This document shows, piece after piece, positions 32,784-45,400 of a DNA stretch of 64,000 nucleotides (the first letter of the stretch is position 1; every line of letters starts with the position of its first letter). This DNA is from Chrysophaeum taylorii (taxonomy: Eukaryota; Sar; Pelagophyceae; Pelagomonadales; Pelagomonadaceae): NCBI GenBank assembly GCA_029834535.1, contig JAQMWT010000119.1, positions 62,001 to 126,000 of the forward strand. The letters run 5' to 3'. Under the pieces are notes generated by a model. That model saw only the letters and a list, made by a program, of their open reading frames with translations. It made no database searches and was not told where the DNA came from. A program made the translations under genes and the position numbers.

Positions 32784-33522
32784 CTAACTAACTAACTTCA
32801 GACCTCTCCCGAGCATGGGAGCCAGGCCGAACCGACAGGAGCCACTCCGGAATCACGGGCCTGTAGACGAGGAGCGCCGAAAGGTCGGTCGGCGGAGAGT
32901 GACCATCAAGCTTGTCGCTATGCGACGAGGAGACGGCGATGTGACTGACAACCAACTCGTCGATAACCTTCCGTCTTCGCCCCCGGCCATACCCCGTCCC
33001 ACTGCGAACGTTCCGGCTGCCAACCGGCCCGCTCGGGAGGCGAATAGGTTATAAACCCCTTAATAACACCCCATGTTAATCATTTCCCCCAGCGCGGACT
33101 TTCCGGGTGCTAACCGGCCAGCCCGGGAGGCGAGCAGGCACCGTCTCACTCCGGGACGGCCGGGGCCGCCGCAGGGAGCAAGCGTGTTAGGCGCCGTCCT
33201 CCATCGCAACCAACGGTTAGCGATCGCAGGGGTTAGGATAGGCCGGTTAGCACCCGGAAAGTCCGCGCTGGGATGGGGTTCGCTCGGTTGGGCAGAACGC
33301 GACGGACAGGTCGATTGTTCGTGGACCAACACGTCCGCGGTCTGCGACGCTTTTGCACGACTTCGCACAAGACCGCGCGCAGTGGCGGTCCGTCATCAAC
33401 GAGTCCTCGTCCCTCGCCTCAGCCCCAACTGCGTGATTTTCCTATGTGATTCCGGATCGGCTCCTGCCTGTCCGGCCTGGCTCCCATGCTCGGGAGAGGT
33501 CTGAAGTTAGTTAGTTAGTTAG
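32784..33522. mobile_element. Complete TTAA-flanked foldback DNA element
   Basis: 739 bp flanked on both sides by TTAA. Terminal inverted repeats start CTAACTAACTAACTTCAG and share at least ~46 bp, through CTCCCGAGCATGGGAGCC. A second inverted repeat lies inside (33088-33272). There is no transposase; TTAA duplication is typical of piggyBac-type transposons. It interrupts the copia polyprotein. Confidence 0.78.
33088..33272. repeat. Inner inverted repeat within the foldback element
   Basis: The 32-bp arms beginning CCCAGCGCGGACTTTCCG and ending with its complement enclose about 120 bp. It looks like a separate small foldback element inserted in the larger one. Confidence 0.8.
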
Positions 33523-33604
33523 TTAATCATTTAGCCGACGTTGTCCTTAATCCTGAAAACGGTCAAGTCCGTATTTCCTCTAAACTGACTTTTACCCATC
33601 TTCC

Positions 33605-34519
33605 TAACTACTAATCGACAGATGTTTGTTTGTTTGTTTGTTTGTCTGTTTGTCCCTCGATTTAGGGTAAGGATCAGGTAGGCGCGAGAGTAAGGATCAG
33701 GTAGGTGCGAGACCCAGACAGTGATCCTCCAAGCCGTCTACGGCGACCTCGCAGACTATTTCCACGACCCGCGGCGGCTCTTTCAGCGCGCCATTCTCAC
33801 GCCCCGTCGAAACGATGTTGTCGATGCTGACAACGCGCGCATGACCGCGGCCCTTTTTTCCCGGAGACGAGGCGTCGGAGTTCGGAGTTCGGCTGACTAG
33901 GCTGGGTCGGAAGACGACGCCTCGCTCTTTACAGTCGAGCTTTCAACTCCCTGACAACCAACGGCATGCTGACTTTGATCGCGAGCTTAAAGTCTTCGCA
34001 ACCTCGACCCGTCGCACGGCGACTGCAACGGTACCAGATACATCATCGATAGTGTCGTGTCACCGAGGCTCCTCCAACCTGTATCCCTCAAGCCCCACCG
34101 ACGCCAAACGATCAACAAGAGCCAGAGGCAGACGCCCCGCAAGGTCGGCGTCCTCACACACACACACGCACGGTAGGTGAACTTACTGGGACCAGGTGAA
34201 CTTACTGGGGTTTGAGATTGGGACTAGGTGAACTTAGTGACCAGGTGAACTTACTGAGACCAAGTGAACTTACAGGGGTTTTTAGAGTGAACGCAAAGGC
34301 GAGCGGCGTGTACGGATCAAAGCAGCTTAGATTGGCGGAGGTGAGAGCGACGAGCTCGAAGGAGAGTGGGGTGAGTGGATGTGAGCACGAGTGGGCTTAC
34401 ACCGAACTTACTGGGGTTAGAGATTGGGACTAGGTGAACTTACTGGGACCAGGTGAACTAACTGGGGTTAGAGATTGGGACTAGGTGAACTTACTGGCGA
34501 ACTTACTGGCCTGCACTTG
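33605..34519 (+). mobile_element. Helitron-like element, copy 5
   Basis: TAACTACTAATCGACAG to CCTGCACTTG. It has the helicase remnant (~33722-34165) with internal deletion and the minisatellite, and no RT. Excision joins CATCTTCC to TATTTCT and restores THLPISKSPPDYE in the copia protein. Confidence 0.82.
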
Positions 34520-37351
34520 TATTTCTAAATCTCCTCCTGATTATGAACAACATCCACCTCCCGCACCTTCACCCGACATTCCCTTCTCTGTTCACAGCAC
34601 CCCCAATGATGCGGCGCAGAGGGGGAATGCTATGCCTACCGACACCGACCATGAGTGGGGGGCTCCTTCTTCTGATCTCCATGCTCCTTCTCTGCTCCCG
34701 CATCTGCTCCAGCTGTTGCTCCTACACCCGCTACTTCCGCCACCACACCTACATCTGAAGTGTCTCCCGACACTCTGCCACTTTTACCACCTTATCGGTC
34801 TCTTTATTCCCAGGATGTCCTCCGTCTCACCCGTGGTCCTCATCACCCTCAGCCTCGTCGCAAAACCAATCTCAAGGATGTTCTCACTCGTATTGCTTCG
34901 CCTACTGTTGCCGCTTATAAACAAGCCGGTGGTACGCTCGCCGACTTGAAGTATGACCTCTCCAAGCAGTACATAACATTCTGCGACCCCACCCTCCACT
35001 CCCTTCATATCGCTCATGGCATCCACTGGACGGCTATACCTCCAGAGGGGGAATTTACACCATCCCTTCATCACCATGTGCACCAAGCGATTTCACAGTC
35101 CCCTTCAGTTATGTGTCATAGGAGCCATAGCCACCCATCGCCTGATGCTCCCCATGTCCACTTCTACGACGACGTCAACCTTGCCGATTTTCACCTTCCT
35201 CGAGCTCTCGTTCATTTAGTTTCTGAACATGCTCACGCCTTTCAAGTTCCTCCCGCTCAATATGCTTATGCTTTGTTCACGCCCCACTCCATTTTGGATC
35301 ATAATGACGCTTCTTATGGTGCTTCCGAGCCTCATCTCTCCGCCATCGAAGACTATATCACCGTGCAATCGCATTACATTGAAGCCCACCTTGGTGATGC
35401 TCCTCTACTAGTCGTTCAACTCATCGAAGATCCCGATCACGCTCATCTGCCCGATAATGTCGCTTCTTACGCAATTACGCATCTGACGAAGACTCATGAC
35501 CCCAGCACGGTTGGTTCGGACGAATACAAGATTCAAGCCAAAGATATCAAAATTGATGAATATGAATTGAACTGCCTCAAAGGTCTCTCAGACGCTGATC
35601 GCAAAGCTTATGTTGCTGCCATCTCTAAAGAGATTTTTGACATTGTTGAGTTTGGCTGCTTTAAACTAGCGTTGCCAATGGCCAACTCAAAGCCTATTGA
35701 CACCCGTCTCGTCCTACGTATAAAAACCAACGCTGCTGGTCAGTACATTGAACATAAAGCACGCCTGGTACTACGAGGATTCTTAGCCTCTCTGGGCACC
35801 GATTTCTTCAACACATTCAGCCCTATGGCACAGCTTACCGGCATCCGTTGTGTTTTGGCGCTAGCAGCTCATCTGCGACTTCCCGTCTATCATGTCGACG
35901 TCCCTAACGCTTTTGTTCAAGCTCCCATCGATTCGCATGTCTACGTTAAACTGCCACAAGGCATTTACCTTCTCGATCCCGAAGATACTAAATACCAAGG
36001 CCGCCGTCTCCCAAAGCTACTTAAATCTCTCTATGGATTGCGTCAGAGCCCTGCCCTTTGGAATCAAACCAAAAACTGCTTCTTTGATTCATTAGGTTAC
36101 ACACGATTTCGAACAGGTACATGCATTCACGCTAAAGTCCAAGCTGACGCTACATTTCTAATTTGCACGCTCTCAGTAGACGACGTCGTCATTACTTGTA
36201 CTTCGGAAACTCTACGTCGTGAGTTCCAACAAGCCCTGAAAAAGGAATACTCAGTCGACACCTTCGAGGAAGTCCATACTCTCCTAGGCATGCGCATAAC
36301 GCGTACAACAGATGGCTCTATATCACTGGATTGTCAGGCTAAACTTGACGCATTGTTCGAAGAGTACCCCATTTTAATGCAGTTACGTCCCACGTCTACA
36401 CCGATGTCACCATCAACCACGTATAAAACTGGAGAGCCATCATCTGATATGGACAATTTCATTCTTCATACCTTCTCTACGCTACTCGGCAAGCTCACGT
36501 TTGTTCAATTGGCCTGTCGCCCTGATTTATCCCAAAGCCTTAGTCGTTGCTCTCGAGGAATGCACAATCCAGCATTTCTGCATGTTCAAGTAATAACAGG
36601 AACGCTCCGCTACTTGCGTAAGCCCGAAAATCGTAATCTTCGCCTCTGGTACTACTCTGGTCCTTCCGCTCTAATGGACCATCTTCGACTTCTTATTGGT
36701 AATCGTACTGACATGGCCACCATGTTGGACCACACTAAAGAACAAGTTGATTCAGGTAATTTTGATCCACTGGTCGCATTCGTTGATGCCGATAATGCAC
36801 CTTCTTATGAACAAGACCGCAAATCTACAACAGGCTAGGCTATCTTTTTGTTTGGTTCTCTAATCACTTGGAAGTCTAAGCTACAGCCTATAACAGCTAC
36901 TTCTACGCATGAGAGTGAACTTATCGCCCTCAATATGTGAGCCGATGATGTGGTTTGGTTACGCAAATTGCTAACGGGAATGGCATTCGTTGTAAACCCT
37001 CACTTCTATCTCCGCCAACCTTCAGGGAAAGATCTGCGACTAGACTATGATGCTCACGACATTCCCCTCCCATTGGACATGTCGTCCATACGTAACAGTC
37101 CTATACTCGGAGATTCGGCCTCTGCTATTCATCTATCAAATAACCCCGACAGCGCGACTAAGGCTAAAGCTATCAGCACACGCTGGTTCCGTATACGTGA
37201 CTACGTACAGTTAAAACGAATCCGCCTACATCATGTTTCCGGTACCCATAATATCGCCGATGGATTTACCAAACCCTTTGGAGCTCCACTCTTCAGCAGA
37301 TTTCGCACGTTACTCGGCTTACAACAACCCATAGCTCAACAAGATGGTTAA
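34520..37351 (+). pseudogene. Copia-type reverse transcriptase and RNase H, decayed
   Basis: A Pro-rich segment, a frameshift near 34690, then an RT of Ty1/copia type: ARLVLRGFLASLGTDFFNTF, VYHVDVPNAFVQAPI, LPKLLKSLYGLRQSPALW and LSVDDVVITCTS (catalytic VDD), then LTFVQLACRPDLSQSL. RNase H follows with DADNAPSYEQDRKSTTG, LITWKSKLQ, THESELIALN, ILGDSASAIHLSNNP and HNIADGFTKPFG. In-frame TAG at 36836-36838 and TGA near 36940 interrupt it. I find no integrase motifs before the RT. Confidence 0.9.
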
Positions 37352-37463
37352 TCATTACCCTCCATTATGTCCGAAATGACTTTAAACTAACCCTGCTATG
37401 CACAGGATACTGGCTTGCTAAAATGTGAAATGCTACATAAAATGTGATGTGGAGATTCCTCTC

Positions 37464-39248
37464 ATGATGAATCCCACTAAAAACAAAGACGCTGCGAGCC
37501 GACGCCACTCTACCATGAACCGTGGTCGCGGTGGTGGTATACTGTCACTGTCTCCACCCTTTAATGCTCTAACTCCAAGCGCTGCACCGACTAGTTCCCC
37601 TAATCGGAAACATCAAACCTATTTGTCGGTGGCGCAAGGACATCAATCTACGCCCAAGGCGCCCAAGACAGCTGCCCAACAACAGTCTAAATCACAAGCA
37701 GCAAAGTCTGAGTATTTCCTGTTCAAACATTGTAAATTTGACGTATTAGCGATGATGTCCGGGAACGTTACTGCTCTTGGCTCATCACCACCCAACTTTC
37801 TTATTCCGCAACACAAGGACCCCCAGTGCTGGCTTAAGTCTTTGCAGCAGCTGCTTACGGAAGCACAACAGACAGAGTTTGTAGACAACGTACAATATCT
37901 CAGCTCAGTGTTGTGTGTCAAGACTAAGCGTATCCGAAACGCCCCCGATATATCTCCTAACGAGGGTATACGTCTTCATCGCTTCCCACCCATTAAAGGG
38001 GTTGTCAAAGTACATGTGACGTGTACAAAGTGCTACAACAAAACGGATACACCAGGCACTCCAGTCGTGCTCATCATATGTAATGAGGATGAACTTAAAA
38101 CTGACAGGATTCGCCAAATTACCGCCAATGCTTATATATTTTCGTCAACTATCACCTGTACAGCAAACTGCACTTAAAATGTGCTAATCCAGGTTGGCTA
38201 CCCTTCGGATATAATTGATGTCTTTTCAGATGATACTTCTTCTGAAGATGTTTCACCAGCGCTGATCGACAATCCACCCGCTGAACCCACGCCAGATAAA
38301 GCTAACGACGATATGGCTGAATCTTTAATTCAATGAAAAGAAGAGGCTCGGTCTTTATCTTTACGTCTCACTAATACCGAGCAGCAATTGATGGCACGAG
38401 ATCAACAACTATCGCTTGCATTAACAACTCTCACACAGATGCAATAGACTTACGAAAATCTAAACACTCAAGTGATTGAGAACATCAAGCATGTGTCTCT
38501 ATTAGACAACATCTTGTCAAGTCTTCAGATGCATCAGGACACCATAATCCCGTCCTCTGCTGTATTTGTCCATATCATTTCTCGGTCACTTATCTCATCT
38601 ATTGGACAGCTCCCTCCAGATACGTATAATGAGGCTCAGCAAGTTCAAATCGACGCAGCAGCTCATCATCTCCACACAGCTATGTCTGATGCAAATGATC
38701 GTGTTATTCCTGCATTGGATCTACACACTCTTACACCCGATTCTGCTATGTCTTTCCTTTCGTCTGTCATATCACCCTTGGTCACCTTGAGTGATAAAAT
38801 GACTACGCACAATACTAACACTACTAACGACCCTTCTTCTGATGTTCATAATTCGCCTTCTCCAGAGTTAAAGGAACTGGACGATAATAGCGAAGATGAA
38901 TTGGACCATACATCTGATGTGGATACTAATACAGCTTCTTTGCGTAGCATTACAACACGCTCGACATCATTATTAATTTGTCCTGTTCTGTTGTTGTTTG
39001 TTCCATTGTCCACTGTTTTTATGTATATCGCACAAGTTCCGCCTCAAGAACGTCTGAAATGCATAAACCGTTTCCACACGTTGAGGGGGTCCAGAGAGCT
39101 ACACTATTATGTGTGCGATACTGGAACATTTTCACACCTATCTCTACACGAGGGTTTTCTCTCCGTAATACGGCATTCCCTCTTTCTTTCCTTTTTTTCC
39201 TTACCCTTCCGCCCCTTTTCTTTCATGACTATGAAGAACCCAGTCTGA
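37464..39248 (+). pseudogene. Extra 3' ORF of the copia-like element
   Basis: Between RNase H and the 3' LTR one frame starts at ATG 37464 (MMNPTKNKDAASRRH). It continues with in-frame stops at about 38175 (TAA), 38335 (TGA) and 38446 (TAG) but no frameshift, ending inside the LTR. It encodes a basic Ser/Gln-rich N-terminus, a globular part (KVHVTCTKCYNKTDTPG), a coiled-coil stretch (LSLRLTNTEQQLMARDQ), an acidic region and one hydrophobic segment (LLICPVLLLFVPLSTVFM). The position recalls the env-like ORF of some plant copia (Sirevirus-type) elements. No homology is claimed. Confidence 0.6.
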
Positions 39249-39493
39249 AGCTCTTTTCCAACATGGAGTAGGCCTCCAGGTGCGTACCGTCGAGTACGGG
39301 GTTTTCTGTTTAATTAACAGAGACTTCGTTCCCCGTTGTCAGTGTAAACGCTTCTATGGGACTTAATGTCCTTAAGAAGTTAGGGCCTAAATCCCTACCT
39401 TGTGTAGTAGCATGTGACAAGCGGAATGGTCTGTACACGCCTAAGACTGCACGCAGTCTCTACCATGTACCCGGAGAGGGTCAAATCTCTCCA
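39090..39493 (+). repeat. 3' LTR of the copia-like element
   Basis: 404 bp matching 19446-19849 with about 15 differences counted by eye. It is preceded by TTGAGGGGG (possible polypurine tract) and followed by TGGCT. Confidence 0.88.
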
Positions 39494-39510
39494 TGGCTAT
39501 ACCCTTCTCC

Positions 39511-40981
39511 TCATATCCCTACGATCCCAGCTCCGATTTTGCCCGCGGGTATACCATCCCCCACCCCCCTGGCGCCGGCGTTCGAGCGTGTTATCGATAT
39601 TCGAACGATAGCAATAGATTTCGTGCCTTGTTCAATTCGAGCAGGTCTCGCGACGGGCTGGCCGGTGGCTGGATTGGTTTTTGGGATGTTCAGAAACCAA
39701 ATTATGTCGCTCCGTCCGTAAAGGAAGTTTGAAATGCGCTGGGTCGCGATACCGATGCAGACTCTAATGCTGTCAACCCCACTCCCTCCGCTCAGTAATT
39801 GCCTTATCACGATGTCGCGAGCGTGGCTGAAGTCCGCAGCTTCGCCTCCGACGATGATGAGTACGATCTCATCGCAAAGCTGAGCGCCGAGGATGCGCCC
39901 CAGCCGCTCGCTCCTCGGAGAAATAACCCTCCGCGGCATAAATAACAATCTGCGTGTCGGTAACTTGGACCCCGAGGCCCCTCATGTCCCGGTCGGCTAG
40001 GTTAGCGAACGAAGCGATTGTCGCGGTTGATACCACTGTGCAGCGTTGAAAAAATGTTGCGGTCGAGATTGCTGCTGCGCATCCGATGCAAAAGCTGGTC
40101 TCAAGGGCCCATAAGGTGGACCTGGGAGTTCGTCAGCATTGGATCCTGCGCTGGACGCACCAATCCGATGAAGTGGTGGAACTGCCCCGAAATCCGAAGC
40201 GCGGAATTTGAGCGCCAGGCACCGCCATCGCCCCGGAAAACGTAACGTTCATGCTCGCAAAGTTGACAGCACTGATAGAATCGCGAATGTGGTCTTCGAA
40301 GTTGCGGCCCAGTGTGTCGGTGCGAATTAAGAGATGGCTGCGGAATCGCTGGCAAGACGACAGACACCCCCCTTGCCTCACAACGGTTGTGCGAACGTTT
40401 CTTATTTGCGTCTGGTGGCTAATACGAAGCTCGGTATTGCTGGCTCTCGACCGTCATCGAATCTAAATTGCTTTCGTTGATCGCGCTTTCATTGAACTAT
40501 TCGATGGCATCCGACGCCCCAGTTGGAAAATCCGAGCCTCCAATCTCTCACCATTGATAATGATTATTATCTCGATGCTGTCGCTGATGTCGACGATCCG
40601 AAGCCTGGGAAGCGTGGTGTTGCTGCTGCTTTTGCTGTCGCCGATTTCGAAGGATCCGTTTGCGTTTCTGGTCGACGTAGCTGTAATCAGCATTGCGGCT
40701 ACTATTCCAAAGGCGGTAGTCGCTTGCCGCTCAAATGGCAAGCAGTACACCGTGCACCACTGCATGATAAGCATGGATCAGCATGCCGGTCACCCGAAGA
40801 ATGCGGTTGTCAGACATCGCTCGAATTGAGGTGGTATTCTGCGGCTCCCGCCGCGCCGCCGCGTCATCGACAGGCACAGGCACGCGCGCTGAGCAATAAC
40901 TGCTTCCGCAACTGCCATGGAAGACCGTTCTTATCAGCGGAGTTGGCAAAGCGGGTCAACGACGGACGTGAAATTGTCTAA
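39511..40981. other. Region of protein-like but broken frames
   Basis: Minus-strand segments such as FSHARDIVIRQLLSGGSG with SDIIWFLNIPKTNPATG (39948-39511) and NFEDHIRDSISAVNF (~40330) look protein-like. A plus-strand segment with a hydrophobic run (40554-40829) competes in the same place. No family is recognised and no intact gene is proposed. Confidence 0.25.
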
Positions 40982-42095
40982 CTAGAGGCCAGCCTAATGC
41001 ACGGGGCGTATTCTAATCCCATCGCCGTGGCGCTTGGGATCAGGGTCACCGGGTGTTCAGACGGCGAGTTGATGGTCTGTCGCCAGTTGTCACGGTCTTG
41101 AGCGAGGGAGTACCATGTCTTCGTTGTTACGTGGAAATTGCGGAGTGCTTTGTTGAGACCCCGGCCGTACGTGAACTATCTTCGCCTCATTTTTGAAACC
41201 GCGGACATTCTGACTCACTATCGACTTCGTCGTCAACTTCCTTCTGCGCCCCCGGGCCTTACCCCGCCCCCCTGCGAACGTTCCAGCTGCCAACCGGCCC
41301 GTTCGGGAGGCGAATAGGTGCCAAACTACGCCGGAAGGACAGATGCCCTCGCAAGGCGCGGGTTCAGAAGGCACCGTCCTCATCGCGACCATATCGGTGC
41401 CGATCAGGGTTTACCCTCTAAATAACTAACTAACTAACTAACTTCAGACCTCTCCCAAGCATGGGAGCCAGGCCGGACCGACAGGAGCCAGCCCGGAATC
41501 ACGGGCCTGTAGACGAGGAGCGCCGAAAGGTCGGTCGGCGGAGAGTGACCATCAAGCTTGTCGCCATGCGACGAGGAGACCGCGATGTGACTGACAACCA
41601 ACTCGTCGATAACCTTCCGTATTCGCCCCCCGGCCATACCCCGTCCCACTGCGAACGTTCCGGCTGCCAACCGGCCCGCCCGGGAGGCGAATAGGTGCCA
41701 ACCTACGCCGGGAGGGCGGATGCCCTCGCAAGGCTCAGGATTCATGAGGCACCGTCCTCCATCACAACCGCAGTCGGCGATCAGGGTACCCTCTAAATAA
41801 CTAACTAATTAACTAACCATCTGACTATAGGCCAGGCCAGCCCAGTGCATGGGGCGAAGGCCAATCCAAGCGCACTGGCGCGCGGGATCAGAGTCGCGGG
41901 GCCGATAGACGAGGGGCTTGAAAGGAGCGTCAGGAGGGAGTCGACGCCTGCCGCCATGCGGCGCGGGGACCGCGAGTTGACCGACAACCATGTCGTCGTT
42001 AACGTTTCCTTCTGCGTCACCAGGTCTTAAACCGTCTCATTGCAAACGCTCCGGCTTCCAACGGTCCGCCCGGGAGGCAAACATAGGCGCTTCTA
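40979..42095. repeat. Tandem array of foldback-related units
   Basis: Three related units (about 40979-41435, 41409-41815 and 41803-42095) each end in CTAACTAAC-type repeats. They share GCCAACCGGCCCG...GGGAGGCGAATAGG-like blocks with the TTAA foldback element. The middle unit begins with the same terminus, CTAACTTCAGACCTCTCCC. They look like dead ends or rearranged copies. Confidence 0.6.
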
Positions 42096-42430
42096 CGACT
42101 ATTATCTTATTACGGCCGTTGGCCGATCTAATTCGAATCTAACTGTAATATAATCGCCTCTCTCTTCCTTTCCGCTCGACGCTCTCAGCCCCGCCAATCT
42201 AAGCTGCTTCAATTAGCGCACGCTTCGCCCTTTAAACTTTGAGTTTACTCCTAAACCAAGATATAATTTAAGGGTGAACCTTATACCTTTTGGATCAAAC
42301 TTATAAGTGCTAGGTTTTTCTCAAACTAAGTTATTTCTGACCTCAAACTAATGAAGCGCTGCTCAAATTACGATACTTCCAAATTAATAATATTGGATGG
42401 ATGGATGGATGGATTACCGATAGGAGGCGA

Positions 42431-45400
42431 TTATGCCTTGCTGCGTCTCGGCCCCTTGGGTCGGCGGCTTCGTCGCCTTGCCTGGTTGACCATCCGCTGC
42501 TCCATGTCAAGGCGGCCCATGCTCGATGTGGTCGCCCGTGCCTTGCACAGGGCGGCGATGTCCAGACAGACATCGGTTGAAACTTCCTCAATGCTGAGCT
42601 GGAGATCAACGAGGGCGGCATTATCCGCGAGGTGGCTCAAAAAGGCCGTGCCAACATCCGAGTCAAAGTGATTGTCGCGGGCATTTAGCGTGAGGAGGGT
42701 GTTGTTTTTCGCAAGTGCCTGCGCGATAGCCATGCCGGCTTCCGGGCCGAGGAGGTTCCCTTCGCAATCAAGATGGCGCAGGTAGGCGTTCTTGCAGATC
42801 ATGTCGGCGAGGGCGACGCCGGCGGTAGGACCGTTGGTGCCGAGACTGTTGAAAGAGAGATCGAGGTAAAGAAGCGCTTTGTTTGCTTCGAGCTTGGTGG
42901 CGATAGCAAGGCCGCCCTCCCAGCCGATGTCGTTTCGACTGAGGATGAGGGATCGGAGATTGCCGTCGTCCTCGAGCTTGTCGGCGATCGCGATGCCAGA
43001 CTGGTGGTCTAAGTGGTTGCCCTCAAAGTTGAGCTCAGTTAGGGCGGGGTTTTCCTTGAGGGCCTGGGTGACACCGATGCCACACTCGAAGCTAATGCCA
43101 TTCTCGGCGAGGTCTAACGAGACGAGAGCGTAGTTGTGCTCGATCGCCGCGGCGCATGAGTTGCCGTAGTCGCCGATCTCGTCGCGCTCCGTACCGAAAT
43201 CGGGCCCGACGTTGTTGTCGGCTAGCGAGAGGTACGCGAGGGACGAGTTTCGTCGCAGCGCCCAGAAAATGGGGTTGACGCCGTCTTTGCACAGTTTGTT
43301 TGAAGCGAGGTTGAGCGAGCGCCACTGGATCGTATTGCGTCGGAGACACTCGGAAACGCTCTCGCCAGCATCGGGTCCGATGTCGTTATGGCTCAGGTTT
43401 ATCTCTTGGGTTACGGGGCTTCGGAGCGCGAAGAAGATGTCGCGGGCGGCGTCCGTGCCGATCTCGTTTTTCGCAAGCGCGAGTCTGACGCAGTGCGCGG
43501 GGCGCGCGACGAAACCGGACTCGACCAGTTCGCACAGAGCGTCGGCAAGTGCGGTACCAACAGCCGGCGTGAGGCCGTTGTCGGAGAGGTCGATGTCGGT
43601 GAGACTGGTGTTGACTTCCATGGCCCGCGCCAGCGGTAGACCACCCGTCTCTCCGATCGAGTTTGCCGAGAGGTCCAGTTTTGTGATCCTGCAAGCGCCT
43701 TGTTGTGACGAAAGGAAGTCGCCAACGTGCTCTCCAAGCTTGGAGCCCATCGCGTTGCCGGCGAGATGGAGCTCGGTCAAGTTCATGAGGGACATGAGGG
43801 CGCTCACTGCGACAGGACCCGCCCGCGCACCAAACTTGCAGTTGTTGAGGCCGACCGAGCAGAGACCCGAAAAGACGCGGGACTCAGCCAAACCGCCAAA
43901 GTTCATCAGCGCCGCGGCGGCCGTGCCCCGAGACGGGGGGCGCGCTGACGCGGTCCGCGTGCGGCGCCTCTGGCGGTCGAGGCTGTTTGTGAGCTGGAGC
44001 ACGCAGGCGTTGTCGAACTCCTGGCCGTCCAACGCGACGTGTACGAGCGATCGATTGTTGGCAAAACCCGTCAGGATGGCGAGGAGTTCCTCGCAGGATA
44101 CGTGTGCCCCGCGGAGGTCGAGACCCGTGAGAGTGTGGTTGACTTCGAGCGCCTCACCGAGCGCCGCGCCGACACCGGCGGTCTCGCCACCTTCGAAGCT
44201 CTGCGCGCCGAACCGGTTTGCCGAGAGACCGACGTACGCGAGGGTCTTCCCTTTGCCCAGAAGGCTCGCAAACGCTCGAAACGCGTCCGGTCCAAAGCCG
44301 TTGTCGGCGGCCTCGATGGAGGTGAGCGTTTGGTTTTCGTGGAGCGCGAGCGCGATGGCCCGGCCGACCTTGGTCCCGAGGCAGTTTTGACTAAGGTCGA
44401 GAGCCACGAGCTGCGAATTCTTCTTGATAGCCGCCGCAAATGGCAACCCGACGGCCGAGCCAAAATTGTTCCGAGCCGCGTCGAGTTGCGTGAGGCAGAC
44501 GCGGCTCGTGAGCGCGTGCGCGAGGGCCTTGCCGCCCTCGCCAGCGAGGTTGTTTCCTGAGAATCCCAACGACACTAGCGGACTAAACAGATGGCGTCGA
44601 AACGACTTGTCGAGCTCGATGGCCGCCTCGGCGCCGAGGTTGTTGTTTGAGACGTCGAAGTGCGTGAGCCGTTGGTTGTGTCGAAGCGCGGCACAGAGCG
44701 CCGGTCCCGAGCTCGCGACGCACGCTCGCGCGAGCCGGTTGCGCCAGAAGATTCGCGGGCCAAGGCGGTTGTTGGCGAGACTCAACGACCGAAGGCTGCC
44801 TTGTTTTTTGTTCTCTTTAAGCAATCGCGCAAAGGCTTCCCCAGACTCCGCCTGGAGCCTGTTGTGAGCAAGCGAACACGTCGTCAGCGTTGCGTTTTGG
44901 CCGAGCGCCTCAGCGAGCGCGACCCCAGCATCGTCGCCGAGGTGGTTGTAGCGGAGGTCGAGGTAAACGACAGACGTGTTACCGTCGAGCGCACGCGCGA
45001 CTGCCAGGCCCGCGTCGTCGCGCAGGCGGTTGTGTGGGGCGACGAATCGGACGATGTGTATTGGATAAAACGTGAAGAAGTTGGACTCCCTGGTGATCGA
45101 CGTCTGGGCCATCTCCAAAGCGCCGAGCAGCGCCTGGATCGTCCGCGAGCCGACATCGCCGAGTTCGCACCTCGGGAGCTCGACACGGTCGCGGCACGCC
45201 AAGAAGCATTGCGCGAGAAAGTCGGGGATGTCTCCGGGATAGTGAAGCCACTTGGAAACGCGCACGAAGCCGGGTGGCGGACGCAAGTTGAGAGCAAGTG
45301 CGAGCTGCTGTACAAGCTCACCATACAGCGGGACGGCGATGTCTCCTAAGGCGCGGAAATGAGGCAGACTCCACGGCACGCGGTAGTGTTGGATTTGGTC

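Larger units (their letters stand above)
32600..33604 (+). pseudogene. Short copia polyprotein segments between insertions
   Basis: 32600-32783 (IYKHVCQLVYDLRTLTL) and 33523-33604 (ADVVLNPENGQVRISS) are pieces of the copia-like polyprotein separated by the foldback element at 32784-33522. The second joins in frame across copy 5 to ISKSPPDYEQHPPP at 34521. There is a frame offset across the foldback element. Confidence 0.65.
19446..39493 (+). mobile_element. Ty1/copia-like LTR retrotransposon with nested insertions
   Basis: Two direct repeats of exactly 404 bp (19446-19849 and 39090-39493) flank a degenerate coding region that ends in copia-type reverse transcriptase and RNase H. By eye the LTRs differ at about 15 positions. 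Both end in CTCTCCA. The 5 bp outside them (GGGCT left, TGGCT right) may be a diverged target-site duplication, and TTGAGGGGG just before the 3' LTR may be the polypurine tract. About 10.5 kb of the 20 kb is later insertions: Helitron-like copies at 23412-24477, 25115-31189 (holding 27955-29017), 31190-32599 and 33605-34519; a foldback element at 32784-33522; and a fragment at about 20773-21058. The native element was about 9.5 kb. Its coding region is clearly AT-richer than the host genes. Confidence 0.88.

Noticed and set aside
34485-34949. A separate small gene overlapping the 3' end of Helitron copy 5
   Set aside because: It is a chance join of Helitron tail and copia coding; the copia frame continues from 34521 and then frameshifts.
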